Source of the DNA: Acidobacteriota bacterium
GTDB taxonomy: Bacteria; Acidobacteriota; Terriglobia; UBA7540
NCBI GenBank assembly: GCA_003165615.1
Contig: PLWR01000141.1
Span: forward strand, 1 to 37,494
Length of the DNA: 37,494 nucleotides
Direction: 5' to 3'
Part shown: piece by piece, positions 14,346-22,687 of the stretch
How positions within the stretch are numbered: the stretch's first letter is position 1
Layout of the letters: each line of letters starts with the position of its first letter
The notes under the pieces: generated by a model
Told to the model about the DNA's origin: nothing
The model's database searches: none
The model's input: only the letters and a program-made list of their open reading frames with translations
Translations under genes and position numbers: made by a program

Positions 14346-16997
14346 ATGACTCAAAATGATGGAATCAGCGCCAGAACATCTTTTCTCCGCATTCATAAAG
14401 CCCGGATGGCTTGCCTTCTTTTGGGCGTGATCCTGGGGCTGGGAGTGAAAGGGTTCGCAGAGGTTCAGCGGCTCGCCGGCACGGTGGTCCCGGAACATTA
14501 CCAGCTCAAGTTTACGCCCGATTTTGCGAAGGATTCCTTTGCGGGTGAGGAAACGATCGACGTTCAAATTCTGCGTCCGGCTTCCGCCATCACCCTCAAC
14601 GCTGCGGAAATCACCTTTCAGGATACGACCATCATCTCGGCGGGGAACAGTCAGCAGGCGCAGGTCACTTTGGACGCTAAAGCTGAAACCGCAACGCTCA
14701 CCGTGGAAAAGTCCCTGGCCGCCGGCCCTGCGGAGATTCACATTGTTTTCACGGGGACGCTCAACGACAAGCTGCGCGGCTTTTACCGGGCGAACGCCAA
14801 CGGCAGGAAATACGCGGTCACCCAGTTTGAAGGCAGCGACGCTCGCCGGGCTTTTCCATGCTTTGATGAACCCGGCATGAAGGCCACCTTCAGCGTCAGC
14901 CTGGTGGTGGACAAGGGCGATACGGCGATTTCCAACGGCGCCATTCTTCGCGACACGCCGGGCCCGGGGGATGGAAAGCATACCCTGGTGTTCTCCACCT
15001 CGGCCCGCATGTCGAGCTACCTCGTAGCCATGGCGGTGGGAGATTTTCAGTGCGTCGAGGGCGGGGCGGATGGAATCCCCATTCGCGTTTGCGCCACGCC
15101 GGATAAGAAGGAAGAGTGCCATTTCGCCTTGGAGGCCGCTGAGCACATTCTGCATTACTACGATCAGTATTTCGAGATCAAATACCCCTTTGGAAAGCTC
15201 GATATCGTGGCGGCGCCCGATTTTGCCGCGGGAGCCATGGAGAATGCGGGAGCGATCTTTTATCGCGAGCGCCTGCTTCTGATCGACGATAAAACCGCTT
15301 CCCTGAACGCGCACCAGTCCGTGGCCGGCGTTCTGGCCCACGAAATGGCCCACCAATGGTTCGGAGATCTGGTGACCATGAATTGGTGGAACGATTTGTG
15401 GATGAACGAGGGGTTTGCCACCTGGATGGGCGGGAAGCCCATTCGCGCCTGGAAGCCGGATTGGGCCAGCGTGGACGTGGGCGGCGCCATGGATATCGAT
15501 TCCATCAAGTCACCCGTCGCCGTTCGCAACGCCAAAGGTGAATCGCCCACCGACATCATTTACGGGAAAGCTTCCAGTGTCCTGCGCATGATGGAGGCAT
15601 ACGAGGGTGAAGAGGTGTTTCGCGCCGGCGTGAATGCCTACTTAAAGGCTCACGCTTTCGGAAACGTCACGGCGGAAGATTTTTGGAATGCCCAGGCGAA
15701 AGTCTCCGGCAAGCCCATTGACCGTATCATGCCGACCTTCATTGACCAGCCGGGCGTGCCGCTGATTCAGGTGGAGGCGAAACAAGATGGGGATGAAACC
15801 TCCGTCACCCTTTCGCAGCGCCGATTTTTCCGCGATCGCGCCCTCTTTGCCCAAGGCTCGCCGGAACTTTGGCAAGTGCCGGTTTGCATGCGGTCGGCCG
15901 CCATCGCCTCCTCTGACGCGCCGGACGCGCAATGCGTTTTGCTCACCCAGCGCACCCAGACCTTCATGCTGAAACACCTCGCGCCGCCCGTCATCGCCAA
16001 CGCCGGTGAAAAAGGTTACTACCGTGTTGCCTATCCGCCGGAGGTCTTAAGCGAGTTCAGTCGCGATGCCGAAATCAAACTGACTCCGGCAGAACGCATT
16101 GGTCTGCTCAACGATGTCTGGGCCATGGTTAGCGCGGGCATGATTCCCGCCGGAGATTTCCTTTCTCTCTCCGAGGGACTGAAGAGCGACCGCCGGCGTC
16201 CCGTGGTGGATGCCTATGCGGGCAGGCTTGAAACTCTCGCCAACGATATGTTGGACGACGCTCAACGGGAGGATTATCGGGCGTGGGTCAGGGCTCTCCT
16301 TCGTCCTGCCGCCCAGGAACTGGGATGGCAACCGCGTCCCGGCGAAGGCGTCGAGGCGCCGGGCGTGCGGGCCACGGTGCTCAGTACGCTGGGGCAAGTG
16401 GGTCGCGATCCGGAAGTGCTCGATGCCGCCCACACTCTTGCCCAGCGGTATCTTGCCGATCCCCTCGCCATCGATCCGTCGCTCGCTGACACCGTCGTGA
16501 ACCTTGCGGCAATCGAAGGTGATGCGGCCCTTTACGATGAATTCCTCGCCGCCACCAAAACCGCCAAGTCGCCGGAACAGTATTATCGCTTTCTCTTTGC
16601 CCTGGCGCGCTTCAGCGATCCGGCGCTCCTCACCCGCACGCTGGAATTCGCTCTCACACCCGACGTCCGCGGGCAGGATTTCAGTGGATTGCTTTCGGCG
16701 GTTATGACCAACCCGGCGGGCACCAATATTGCCTGGGACTTCGATCGCCAGCATTGGACGGAAATTGACAGCAAACCGCCCGGCAAATCCGGCGGCAAGA
16801 TTCTCTCTTCCGTCAGCGTGTTCTGCGACGCGAAGCACGCGGAAGAAGTGAAGGATTTCTTCACCCAGAGAAAGTCGGATGAAGGCGCGATTCAGCGAGC
16901 TCTTGAGGACATCGGAAGCTGCGCGGATGTGAAGTCTGTTCAGGAACCCAAGCTTGCCGCGTGGTTCCAGCAGCATGGCGGCGCCGCAGGGAGATGA
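14346..16997 (+). CDS. M1-family zinc aminopeptidase, membrane-anchored or exported
   Basis: 883 residues. The ATG at 14346 is preceded by AAGGA at 8 bases. A hydrophobic stretch at about 21-37 (ACLLLGVILGLGVKGFA) after a basic N-terminus is a long signal peptide or anchor. All catalytic motifs of gluzincin M1 aminopeptidases are visible: the exopeptidase motif GAMEN (296-300), the zinc motif HEMAHQW (332-338) with the third ligand Glu355 in NEGFATW, and the upstream RRAFPCFDEP signature near residue 167. The C-terminal third (about 550-883) is the helical ERAP1-like superhelix that closes the active site. It removes N-terminal amino acids from peptides, presumably in the periplasm. It probably shares a transcript with the TPR protein upstream. 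Confidence 0.95.
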   Translation: MTQNDGISARTSFLRIHKARMACLLLGVILGLGVKGFAEVQRLAGTVVPEHYQLKFTPDFAKDSFAGEETIDVQILRPASAITLNAAEITFQDTTIISAGNSQQAQVTLDAKAETATLTVEKSLAAGPAEIHIVFTGTLNDKLRGFYRANANGRKYAVTQFEGSDARRAFPCFDEPGMKATFSVSLVVDKGDTAISNGAILRDTPGPGDGKHTLVFSTSARMSSYLVAMAVGDFQCVEGGADGIPIRVCATPDKKEECHFALEAAEHILHYYDQYFEIKYPFGKLDIVAAPDFAAGAMENAGAIFYRERLLLIDDKTASLNAHQSVAGVLAHEMAHQWFGDLVTMNWWNDLWMNEGFATWMGGKPIRAWKPDWASVDVGGAMDIDSIKSPVAVRNAKGESPTDIIYGKASSVLRMMEAYEGEEVFRAGVNAYLKAHAFGNVTAEDFWNAQAKVSGKPIDRIMPTFIDQPGVPLIQVEAKQDGDETSVTLSQRRFFRDRALFAQGSPELWQVPVCMRSAAIASSDAPDAQCVLLTQRTQTFMLKHLAPPVIANAGEKGYYRVAYPPEVLSEFSRDAEIKLTPAERIGLLNDVWAMVSAGMIPAGDFLSLSEGLKSDRRRPVVDAYAGRLETLANDMLDDAQREDYRAWVRALLRPAAQELGWQPRPGEGVEAPGVRATVLSTLGQVGRDPEVLDAAHTLAQRYLADPLAIDPSLADTVVNLAAIEGDAALYDEFLAATKTAKSPEQYYRFLFALARFSDPALLTRTLEFALTPDVRGQDFSGLLSAVMTNPAGTNIAWDFDRQHWTEIDSKPPGKSGGKILSSVSVFCDAKHAEEVKDFFTQRKSDEGAIQRALEDIGSCADVKSVQEPKLAAWFQQHGGAAGR

Positions 16998-17023
16998 CAC
17001 GCTGAAGCGGCCGCAGAGCAGGA

Positions 17024-17049
17024 AAGGCAAAGTGCAAAAGGCAAAAGTG
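17024..17049 (+). repeat. 26-base A/G-rich direct repeat, first copy at 5671-5696
   Basis: AAGGCAAAGTGCAAAAGGCA followed by AAAGTG is identical at 5671-5696 and 17024-17049. In both places it is associated with an inverted-repeat element beginning CTTCCCTCGCCCC: inside copy A at the first site, and 16 bases before the 17066 element at the second. Confidence 0.75.
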
Positions 17050-17065
17050 GGGATACTTTGAAATT

Positions 17066-17514
17066 CTTCCCTCGCCCCCAAGGAGTCTGTGCGACAACTC
17101 AGAGTTTTGAGGCTTTATGTAGCGGCAGGCTTCAGCCCGGCATTGCGCCCTCGGCGAGATATGCCCGCCTTAAGAGGCTGCGGAAAAACTCGTGGGTGAT
17201 GTCCATCCCCGCAGGGGATTTATTCAGTAGCCGGGGGCAACGCCCCCGGAACATGCGGCTTATGAGAGCCGACCCTGAAAGGGTCGATTCTTGCTGGCGT
17301 CATCCCCATCGTCCATTCAGGGGCAGGGTGGTGCGACCCCTTCAGGGTCGGGGAAAGATTGTCGCGCTTACCGGGGGCGCTGCCCCCGGCTACTAAATGT
17401 ACCCCTGCGGGGATCCAAGATGGGCTGTGCCATTGGATTTTCCGCAGCATGCTGAGGCTCCCTCTACAATTGCATGCCGAGTTGTCACATAGACTCCCAA
17501 GGGGGCGAGGGAAG
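17066..17514. mobile_element. 449-bp nested palindromic element with 35-bp inverted ends
   Basis: The left end 17066-17100 (CTTCCCTCGCCCCCAAGGAG, then TCTGTGCGACAACTC) matches the reverse complement of 17479-17514 with only a few differences. Within it, further arms pair concentrically: GCTGCGGAAAA (17177-17187) with TTTTCCGCAGC (17438-17448), then 17205-17249 with 17371-17414 (ATCCCCGCAGGGG, GTAGCCGGGGGC, GCCCCCGG). At the centre are GACCC-TGAA-AGGGTC and CGACCCCTTCAGGGTCG hairpins. The whole unit could fold as a giant cruciform or as an RNA rod. No ORF in it has a ribosome binding site. It sits between the aminopeptidase and the first rhamnosidase. The GH78 reading frame is open into its right end, but the true start lies outside. 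Confidence 0.8.
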
Positions 17515-17584
17515 ACGAGTTCTAAGTTTTGTTGTTAAGACGTCCATGAGCGCTTCGGTCCAATTTGAATTCTTAGGGGGCAGC

Positions 17585-20047
17585 ATGCTGCGGCCACTTC
17601 GATTAGTACTTCTCATCACCGCGCTTACCGCCAGCTTGATACCTGGCGCGGCGCAGCAGAATTTTCTGCCCGCTCAACTGGATTTGACGGCCGACGTCGC
17701 CTCGCCGCTCCTGGAATCCTCACTTCATCAGCCGTTGCCCGAACAGTACATCTGGCTGCCGGTGGTCAAGGATGGCAGCCGCGACAACACCGTTTACTTC
17801 CGCGACACATTTGATCTGAAGGCCGTTCCGGTGATGGCCACGCTCTATGTTGCCGGGCCGGACCACCTGCGCGTTTATGTGAACGGGCGATTGCTGGCCA
17901 ATGCCGAGCGCGATCCGAGATCACGATTGAAGCCACTGGTGCTGAGTCTGCCTATCGACTTCGATTTGCGCTCCGGCATGAATACGTTGGCGATCGAGGC
18001 CTCGCACGGTGACCGCCTGGCGGTGAAGCTTGTGCCGAGCGCCCTCGAGGTTGAAGCGCCGGCACGGGTGATCAGCGACAAAAGTTGGAAGTGCAGCGAC
18101 CACGCCGAGAGTGGCTGGGAGCAGCCGGGTTACAGCGACGACTCCTGGCCCGCGGTGCGCGCGCTCGGCGGAGTGGAAAGCAAAATTGATTTCCTGCGCT
18201 GGAACAGTGACGCCGGCATGTATCAGTGGCCCGGCTACGACGGCATCTCTCCCTTTCTGGCCCACCTCACCGTGCCGGTGGAACGCATCGCCTACTCATT
18301 TGATGGCCTGGGGCGGGTCATGAACTTGAATGCCATCGCACCTTCGGATGCAAAGGAGAATGTCGTCAATGCAACGAAGACCACGGGCGAGTTCACCGTC
18401 ATCCTGCCACCCGCAACGGCCACCCGGGAAGAATATCCCTTTATCTTGATCGACCTTGGACGCGAATCGGATGGCCGCCTTGAGATCGTCTCAGATTCCG
18501 ACGCGCCCATGAAGCTTGAGCTTCAATTCGGCGAATCGCGGGAGGAGGCGATCAATGAACCCTATCTGGGCGTGGACTCGCTCCTCATCCCGCAGCACTC
18601 GACCGCTCACGGACCCAAGAGCGCTTTCCGCTATGCCCTGGTTCGCTTCCGGAGCGGGAACTCGCCGCAGCGTTTCAAGGCCATTCGCTTTGACAGCGTC
18701 TATTACCCCGTGATCTATCAAGGTTCGTTCGAATCGTCGGACGCGCTGCTCAACCGCATTTGGCGCGTGGGCGCGTACACCAGCCATCTTTCCATGCAAG
18801 ATGAAATCTGGGACGCACCCAAGCGCGACCGTGCCCCCTATGGCGGCGACCTGAACGTGAGCGGGCGTGTGATTGACACCGTCTTCGCCGACCACTTGCT
18901 GATGCAGCGGACGATGGACGATCTGGTGCCCGACGCCGCCCATCATGTAACTGGCGACGTAAACGGCATCCCGGGCTACTCGGCTTTCTGGGTGATGGAC
19001 CAGGCCGATTACTACCGGCATCTTGGTGATCGCAGCTACCTTCAGTCCATTCGCCGGCCGCTCACCGAGCTGCTTGATTACATGCAGACAGAGTTCGACA
19101 ATCGCCATCTGTTTGTAATCACCAACCCGCACAGTGTTTTTCCGTTTGTCGATTGGTCGCCTGATTTGAACGGCGACACGCCGGAATTGCGCCGGGCCAG
19201 CACCCTGGAATTCGCCAGGGGATTTGCCGAGGGTGCGTGGCTGCTCAGCGAACTGGGAGACACCGCGGGCGCGGCGAAATACAGCGCGGAAGCGGATCGA
19301 ATTAAGCAGGCGGCCCAGAAGTATCTGGTGGACCCTGCCACCGGCGTTTTCGGCGCGCGCTGGCAGACCAACGCCATGGCAATCTTCTCCGGCGTCGCCA
19401 GTGAAGAGCAGACAACAGCCATTTGGGAAAAGGTCTTGTCACGCCCGCGCACCTTCATGATTTCTCCGTACTACAACTTCTACGTGATTACCGCCATGGC
19501 GGCGAGCGGGCACCGCAAGGAGGCGCTCGACTGGATTCGCGAGTATTGGGGCGGCATGGTCAAAGAGGGCGCCACGAGCTTCTGGGAGGGTTACGATCCG
19601 GATTGGTCCAAGGACAACTTCCACGAAAATCTCCAGTCCGACAATGGGCAGGGCTACTTCGTTTCGCTTTGCCACGGCTGGTCGAGCGGACCGACTGCCT
19701 GGCTCAGCGAGCAGGTCCTGGGGATTCAGCCGCAGGGCGCGGGGTTTAGCAAGGTGAGCATCCGCCCGGACCTGGGCGGACTCGAATGGGCGCGCGGCAC
19801 CGAGCCCACACCGCAAGGGCCGATCAAGATTGATTTGCGAGCCGCCGGCGCCGGCCTGAAAGTGGAGTTGAATTTGCCTCCCGGTGTTGAGGCGGAAGTT
19901 TCCCTGCCCGCACCGCACGGCGCCACGGCGGTTCAGGTCAATGGCCAGTCCGTCGCAGGGCGTCCGGCCGAGAACGGCGCCCGCTTGGTAGTTGAGCTCA
20001 ACAAACTCGGGGCCTACAAATTGGAGTCAGTCCCGGTCTCCCATTGA
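17585..20047 (+). CDS. Secreted GH78-type alpha-L-rhamnosidase, copy 1
   Basis: 820 residues. The ATG at 17585 has AGGGGG 4 bases upstream and starts a signal peptide (LRPLRLVLLITALTASLIPG, cleavage near AAQ). The 37 upstream in-frame codons enter the palindromic element. An N-terminal beta-sandwich region (about 25-330) contains AGPDHLRVYVNGRLLAN and ISDKSWKCS, typical of rhamnosidase accessory domains. The (alpha/alpha)6 catalytic barrel covers about 390-720, with DAPKRDRAPYGGD (410-422) at the place of the GH78 acid motif. Asp415 would occupy the general-acid position that is Glu in studied enzymes. LCHGWSSGPTAWLSEQVLGI (late barrel) is also typical. A C-terminal beta-domain follows. It is collinear with the gene at 22688. 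It releases terminal L-rhamnose from glycans; substrate unknown. Confidence 0.9.
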   Translation: MLRPLRLVLLITALTASLIPGAAQQNFLPAQLDLTADVASPLLESSLHQPLPEQYIWLPVVKDGSRDNTVYFRDTFDLKAVPVMATLYVAGPDHLRVYVNGRLLANAERDPRSRLKPLVLSLPIDFDLRSGMNTLAIEASHGDRLAVKLVPSALEVEAPARVISDKSWKCSDHAESGWEQPGYSDDSWPAVRALGGVESKIDFLRWNSDAGMYQWPGYDGISPFLAHLTVPVERIAYSFDGLGRVMNLNAIAPSDAKENVVNATKTTGEFTVILPPATATREEYPFILIDLGRESDGRLEIVSDSDAPMKLELQFGESREEAINEPYLGVDSLLIPQHSTAHGPKSAFRYALVRFRSGNSPQRFKAIRFDSVYYPVIYQGSFESSDALLNRIWRVGAYTSHLSMQDEIWDAPKRDRAPYGGDLNVSGRVIDTVFADHLLMQRTMDDLVPDAAHHVTGDVNGIPGYSAFWVMDQADYYRHLGDRSYLQSIRRPLTELLDYMQTEFDNRHLFVITNPHSVFPFVDWSPDLNGDTPELRRASTLEFARGFAEGAWLLSELGDTAGAAKYSAEADRIKQAAQKYLVDPATGVFGARWQTNAMAIFSGVASEEQTTAIWEKVLSRPRTFMISPYYNFYVITAMAASGHRKEALDWIREYWGGMVKEGATSFWEGYDPDWSKDNFHENLQSDNGQGYFVSLCHGWSSGPTAWLSEQVLGIQPQGAGFSKVSIRPDLGGLEWARGTEPTPQGPIKIDLRAAGAGLKVELNLPPGVEAEVSLPAPHGATAVQVNGQSVAGRPAENGARLVVELNKLGAYKLESVPVSH

Positions 20048-20090
20048 GACCTTCCTGGGTGTCTTCCCAATGCAATGACGTACAGTCATG

Positions 20091-20176
20091 TCGTAGGAGT
20101 ACCCCTCGTGGGCGCCCTCAAATTCGGCGGTTATATCCCGGTACGGAAAGGGCACCCACGAGGAGTGCCCCTACGA
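20091..20176. repeat. 86-bp imperfect palindrome downstream of rhamnosidase 1
   Basis: The left arm 20091-20117 and the reverse complement of 20150-20176 match at 23 of 27 positions (TCGTAGG.G.AC.CCTCGTGGG.GCCC), with a 32-base loop. It lies 43 bases past the stop of the rhamnosidase and may help end transcription, although no T-tract follows. Confidence 0.7.
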
Positions 20177-20744
20177 GTCGTTTTGCCAGCGGCCAGGCCG
20201 GCCTTTGGATGTAGCCTCACTTTGTTTTGAAAAAGGCTAGATTTGTGAGTATAGCGAGGAAGCAAGTCCGCGCCCGGCGCGGAAGGACTGTGCGCATGCA
20301 GCGGGGAGCCTTCGGCCTCCACCCATCGTGGCGATTCCGCCACACCTTAAACCAACAAAAAGTCACTAATGGGGGACGACCACCCCAAAAAAGTATAAAA
20401 AATGAAGGTCGATCCGGAAATGTGTATGAAAACAAAGGATCGAACGACAAATTGACCGAAACAACGTCGGGTATTTGTGCACAATTGAACCCGATTTTGA
20501 AGAAAATTAAGGCTTGGGAAGGCCAATTTACCGTGAATTACGCCTTCCGAATGGTTTTTTGGAGCAGTTTCCCGCGATTAGTAACCTTTCACCTGCAGAT
20601 GGGCATTGGATTACGAAGAACCCTCAACTGCCCACCGAAGGCCTCGCGGGGAGTCGGCTGGATGTACAATCGATGTCTGCCGCGGGAACCTCGCGGAAAT
20701 CCCGATTCAGGGTTTTAATTTCGCGCCTTGGCGCTGGGGGGAAA
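20177..20744. other. 568-base gap with locally low GC and no recognised gene
   Basis: The stretch 20340-20520 is clearly more A-rich than its surroundings (runs such as AAAAAAGTATAAAAAATGAA). Open frames here lack ribosome binding sites and recognisable composition. GGAAGGC (20517-20523) and GCCTTCC (20542-20548) could form a hairpin. The promoter of the sulfatase-like gene is presumably here, but no convincing -35/-10 pair was identified. Confidence 0.4.
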
Positions 20745-22529
20745 ATGAGGAAATGGAACTGGGTTCGAGCCATCTTGGCGATGGTTGGAATGTTGAGTTT
20801 GGTTGTCGGCAATCTTGGTGCGCAACAACCTCCGAAGCTAAATGTTATCTTGATATCGCTCGACCAACTTCGGGCGGACCAGGTCCATTGCCTGGGGAAT
20901 CCGCGCCTCACCAGCCCCAACCTCGATCGGTTGGCAGAGCAGGGCGTGCGGTTCTCACACTTCTATTCCGTAGCGCCCTGGACCGCGCCTTCCTACTCTT
21001 CGCTGATGACCTCGCTTTACCCCTCAAGGCACGGGGTTACCTTGATGTGGCGCCCGGGAGATCCTTTACTGCCTTCCAACGTCCCCGTGCTGGCGGAGAT
21101 TTTCAAAGCCCAGGGTTATCACACGGCGGCTTTCGTCAACAATGGCGTGGCGGGGAAAGCTCTCACGGGGCGGGGCTTTGATGAATACGATCAAGGCCAG
21201 CCGAACGGTCAGGTGAAGGACATTACCCAGCGCGGCGGAGAGGCATATAACCTTGCTCCCGAAACCACTGAGAAGCTTCTGCCCTGGCTGGAGCAGCATC
21301 GTACCGAGCCGTTCTTCTTGTTCGTGTTATTTTTGGAGCCGCACTCGCCCTACAATCCTCCTCCGGAGGATGACATCTTCAAGACCGATGCTTACCCCAA
21401 CGAGACCAACACCGGGTATGACCTTAAGAAAGGGCACCTGTTTCGCCTCGCCATGTTGGGTGATCAGCAGGCCGTGCAACGGCTCTACGACTTGTATGAC
21501 GGCAAAATCCACTTTGTGGACCGCTATGTTGGCGAGTTGATGGATCAAGTTAAGAAATTAGGACTGGGCGATAACACCTTGATCGTGCTGACGTCCGATC
21601 ATGGCGAATTGCTCTATTCGCACCCGGACGATTTTCTGACCTTCGACCATCGGTCGTTGTATGACCCCGTTGTGCATATCCCCCTGATCATGGCGGGGCC
21701 GGGATTGCCGAAAGGACAACTCGTCGAAGGGCTTGCCTCCAACGTGGACACTGCACCCACCATCCTGCATTTAGCGGGGCTTCCGCCTCTGCCCGATGCC
21801 GAGGGTCACAGCCTGATTCCACTTATCCAGGGGAATGTGAAGTCCGAAAATAAATACGTCTACGCCGAGGAAGACGTCATGGCGCCGTTGCGCTCCGTGC
21901 GCACGGAGCGATATAAGTTGATCGAAAACATCTGGACCGGGAAAATTCAACTCTTCGATCTGCAACACGATCCTGGTGAGTTGCAGGATATTTCTGGTCA
22001 TGAACCGGCCGTGCAAGCCGATTTGCTCAAACACCTTCAGGAGTGGATGTTGAACAATCATGCTTCCGTTCCGGAGCGGATGGCTCAGTGGAAAAGATAT
22101 GCGCAGGACCCCTGGGTGAAGGAAATCGTAGTGGATGATCAGACCATCGGCGGCCATATGTTGATTACCGGCGGTGGCTGGCACTCCGATGAGACTCCCA
22201 CAGGCGGCAATTACGAAGGTGGATGCCTGTGGACACAGGGTGGGGACGGCTCAAGAACGGCAGTCTGGAGGACCGATAATCCTTCCATGGGCTCTTACAA
22301 AATTTATATCTATTACGGACACCCATCTGTCGGATCTCTTGCAAGCAATGCCCGGTTTACCATTGGCATGGATGGCAACACGGGAACCGCTAATGTGGAT
22401 TTTAACCATGGGGCAGGGGACTGGAACCTGCTTGGCACTTTTAGAAACCCGCGCTATGTCCAATTGAGCAATGCCGCCAACGGCGTGGTGATTGCCGACG
22501 CGGTGAAGTTTGTGCGAGTCGGAGAGTAG
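20745..22529 (+). CDS. Exported sulfatase-like hydrolase (alkaline phosphatase superfamily) with golvesin-type C-terminal domain
   Basis: 594 residues. The ATG at 20745 follows GGGGGG and opens a signal peptide (RKWNWVRAILAMVGMLSLVV, cleavage near GAQ). Residues about 31-450 are a sulfatase-type domain: VILISLDQLRADQ with metal ligand Asp40, SPNLDRLAEQGVRF, and VLTSDHGELL with the Asp-His metal pair. The active-site segment, however, reads WTAPSYSSLMTSLYPSRHG. Thr80 stands where the formylglycine precursor Cys/Ser should be, and Tyr84 where Arg is expected. Residues about 465-594 (GGGWHSDETPTGGNYEG, then SYKIYIYYG, GDWNLLGTF, LSNAANGVVIADAVKFV) match the golvesin/xanthan-lyase carbohydrate-binding-like domain. 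It lies between two rhamnosidases, so action on the same glycan is likely. Without Cys/Ser it may be a phosphoesterase-type enzyme rather than a sulfatase. Confidence 0.88.
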   Translation: MRKWNWVRAILAMVGMLSLVVGNLGAQQPPKLNVILISLDQLRADQVHCLGNPRLTSPNLDRLAEQGVRFSHFYSVAPWTAPSYSSLMTSLYPSRHGVTLMWRPGDPLLPSNVPVLAEIFKAQGYHTAAFVNNGVAGKALTGRGFDEYDQGQPNGQVKDITQRGGEAYNLAPETTEKLLPWLEQHRTEPFFLFVLFLEPHSPYNPPPEDDIFKTDAYPNETNTGYDLKKGHLFRLAMLGDQQAVQRLYDLYDGKIHFVDRYVGELMDQVKKLGLGDNTLIVLTSDHGELLYSHPDDFLTFDHRSLYDPVVHIPLIMAGPGLPKGQLVEGLASNVDTAPTILHLAGLPPLPDAEGHSLIPLIQGNVKSENKYVYAEEDVMAPLRSVRTERYKLIENIWTGKIQLFDLQHDPGELQDISGHEPAVQADLLKHLQEWMLNNHASVPERMAQWKRYAQDPWVKEIVVDDQTIGGHMLITGGGWHSDETPTGGNYEGGCLWTQGGDGSRTAVWRTDNPSMGSYKIYIYYGHPSVGSLASNARFTIGMDGNTGTANVDFNHGAGDWNLLGTFRNPRYVQLSNAANGVVIADAVKFVRVGE

Positions 22530-22631
22530 TGAGTGCCGATGTTGCGCCAACCTTGAGGTCGGCACATGAGGACGTAGCGCCGACCTTCAGGTCGGCTTCT
22601 GAGTGCTGGCCTAAAGGTCAGCGCTACGTAG
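22530..22631. repeat. Cluster of 'gccgacct..aggtcggc' intergenic hairpins
   Basis: Three related units follow each other: CCAACCTTGAGGTCGGCAC, GTAGCGCCGACCTTCAGGTC with GGC, and GTGCTGGCCTAAAGGTCAGC with GCTACGTAG. Read in frame they give peptides such as ADVAPTLRSA and DVAPTFRSA, which would be a false N-terminal extension of the next gene. The same family is at 3172-3258. Confidence 0.75.
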
Positions 22632-22656
22632 GGCCGAACGGCGTTCGGCCTTTTTC
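22632..22656 (+). terminator. Intrinsic terminator after the sulfatase-like gene
   Basis: GGCCGAAC (22632-22639) pairs perfectly with GTTCGGCC (22643-22650) over a 3-base loop, followed directly by TTTTTCC. It should stop transcription coming from the sulfatase-like gene. The following rhamnosidase would then need its own promoter between here and 22688, or read-through. Confidence 0.7.
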
Positions 22657-22687
22657 CTATCTCAGTTGCCGCAAGGAGTTTCATTTC

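Noticed and set aside
14178..15356. 392-codon minus-strand frame opposite the M1 aminopeptidase
   Set aside because: The plus strand carries an unambiguous M1 enzyme with HEMAH and GAMEN motifs; the antisense frame has no family signature.
20227..20718. 163-codon plus-strand frame upstream of the sulfatase-like gene
   Set aside because: It runs through low-GC, leader-like DNA, and no ribosome binding site or family feature was found.
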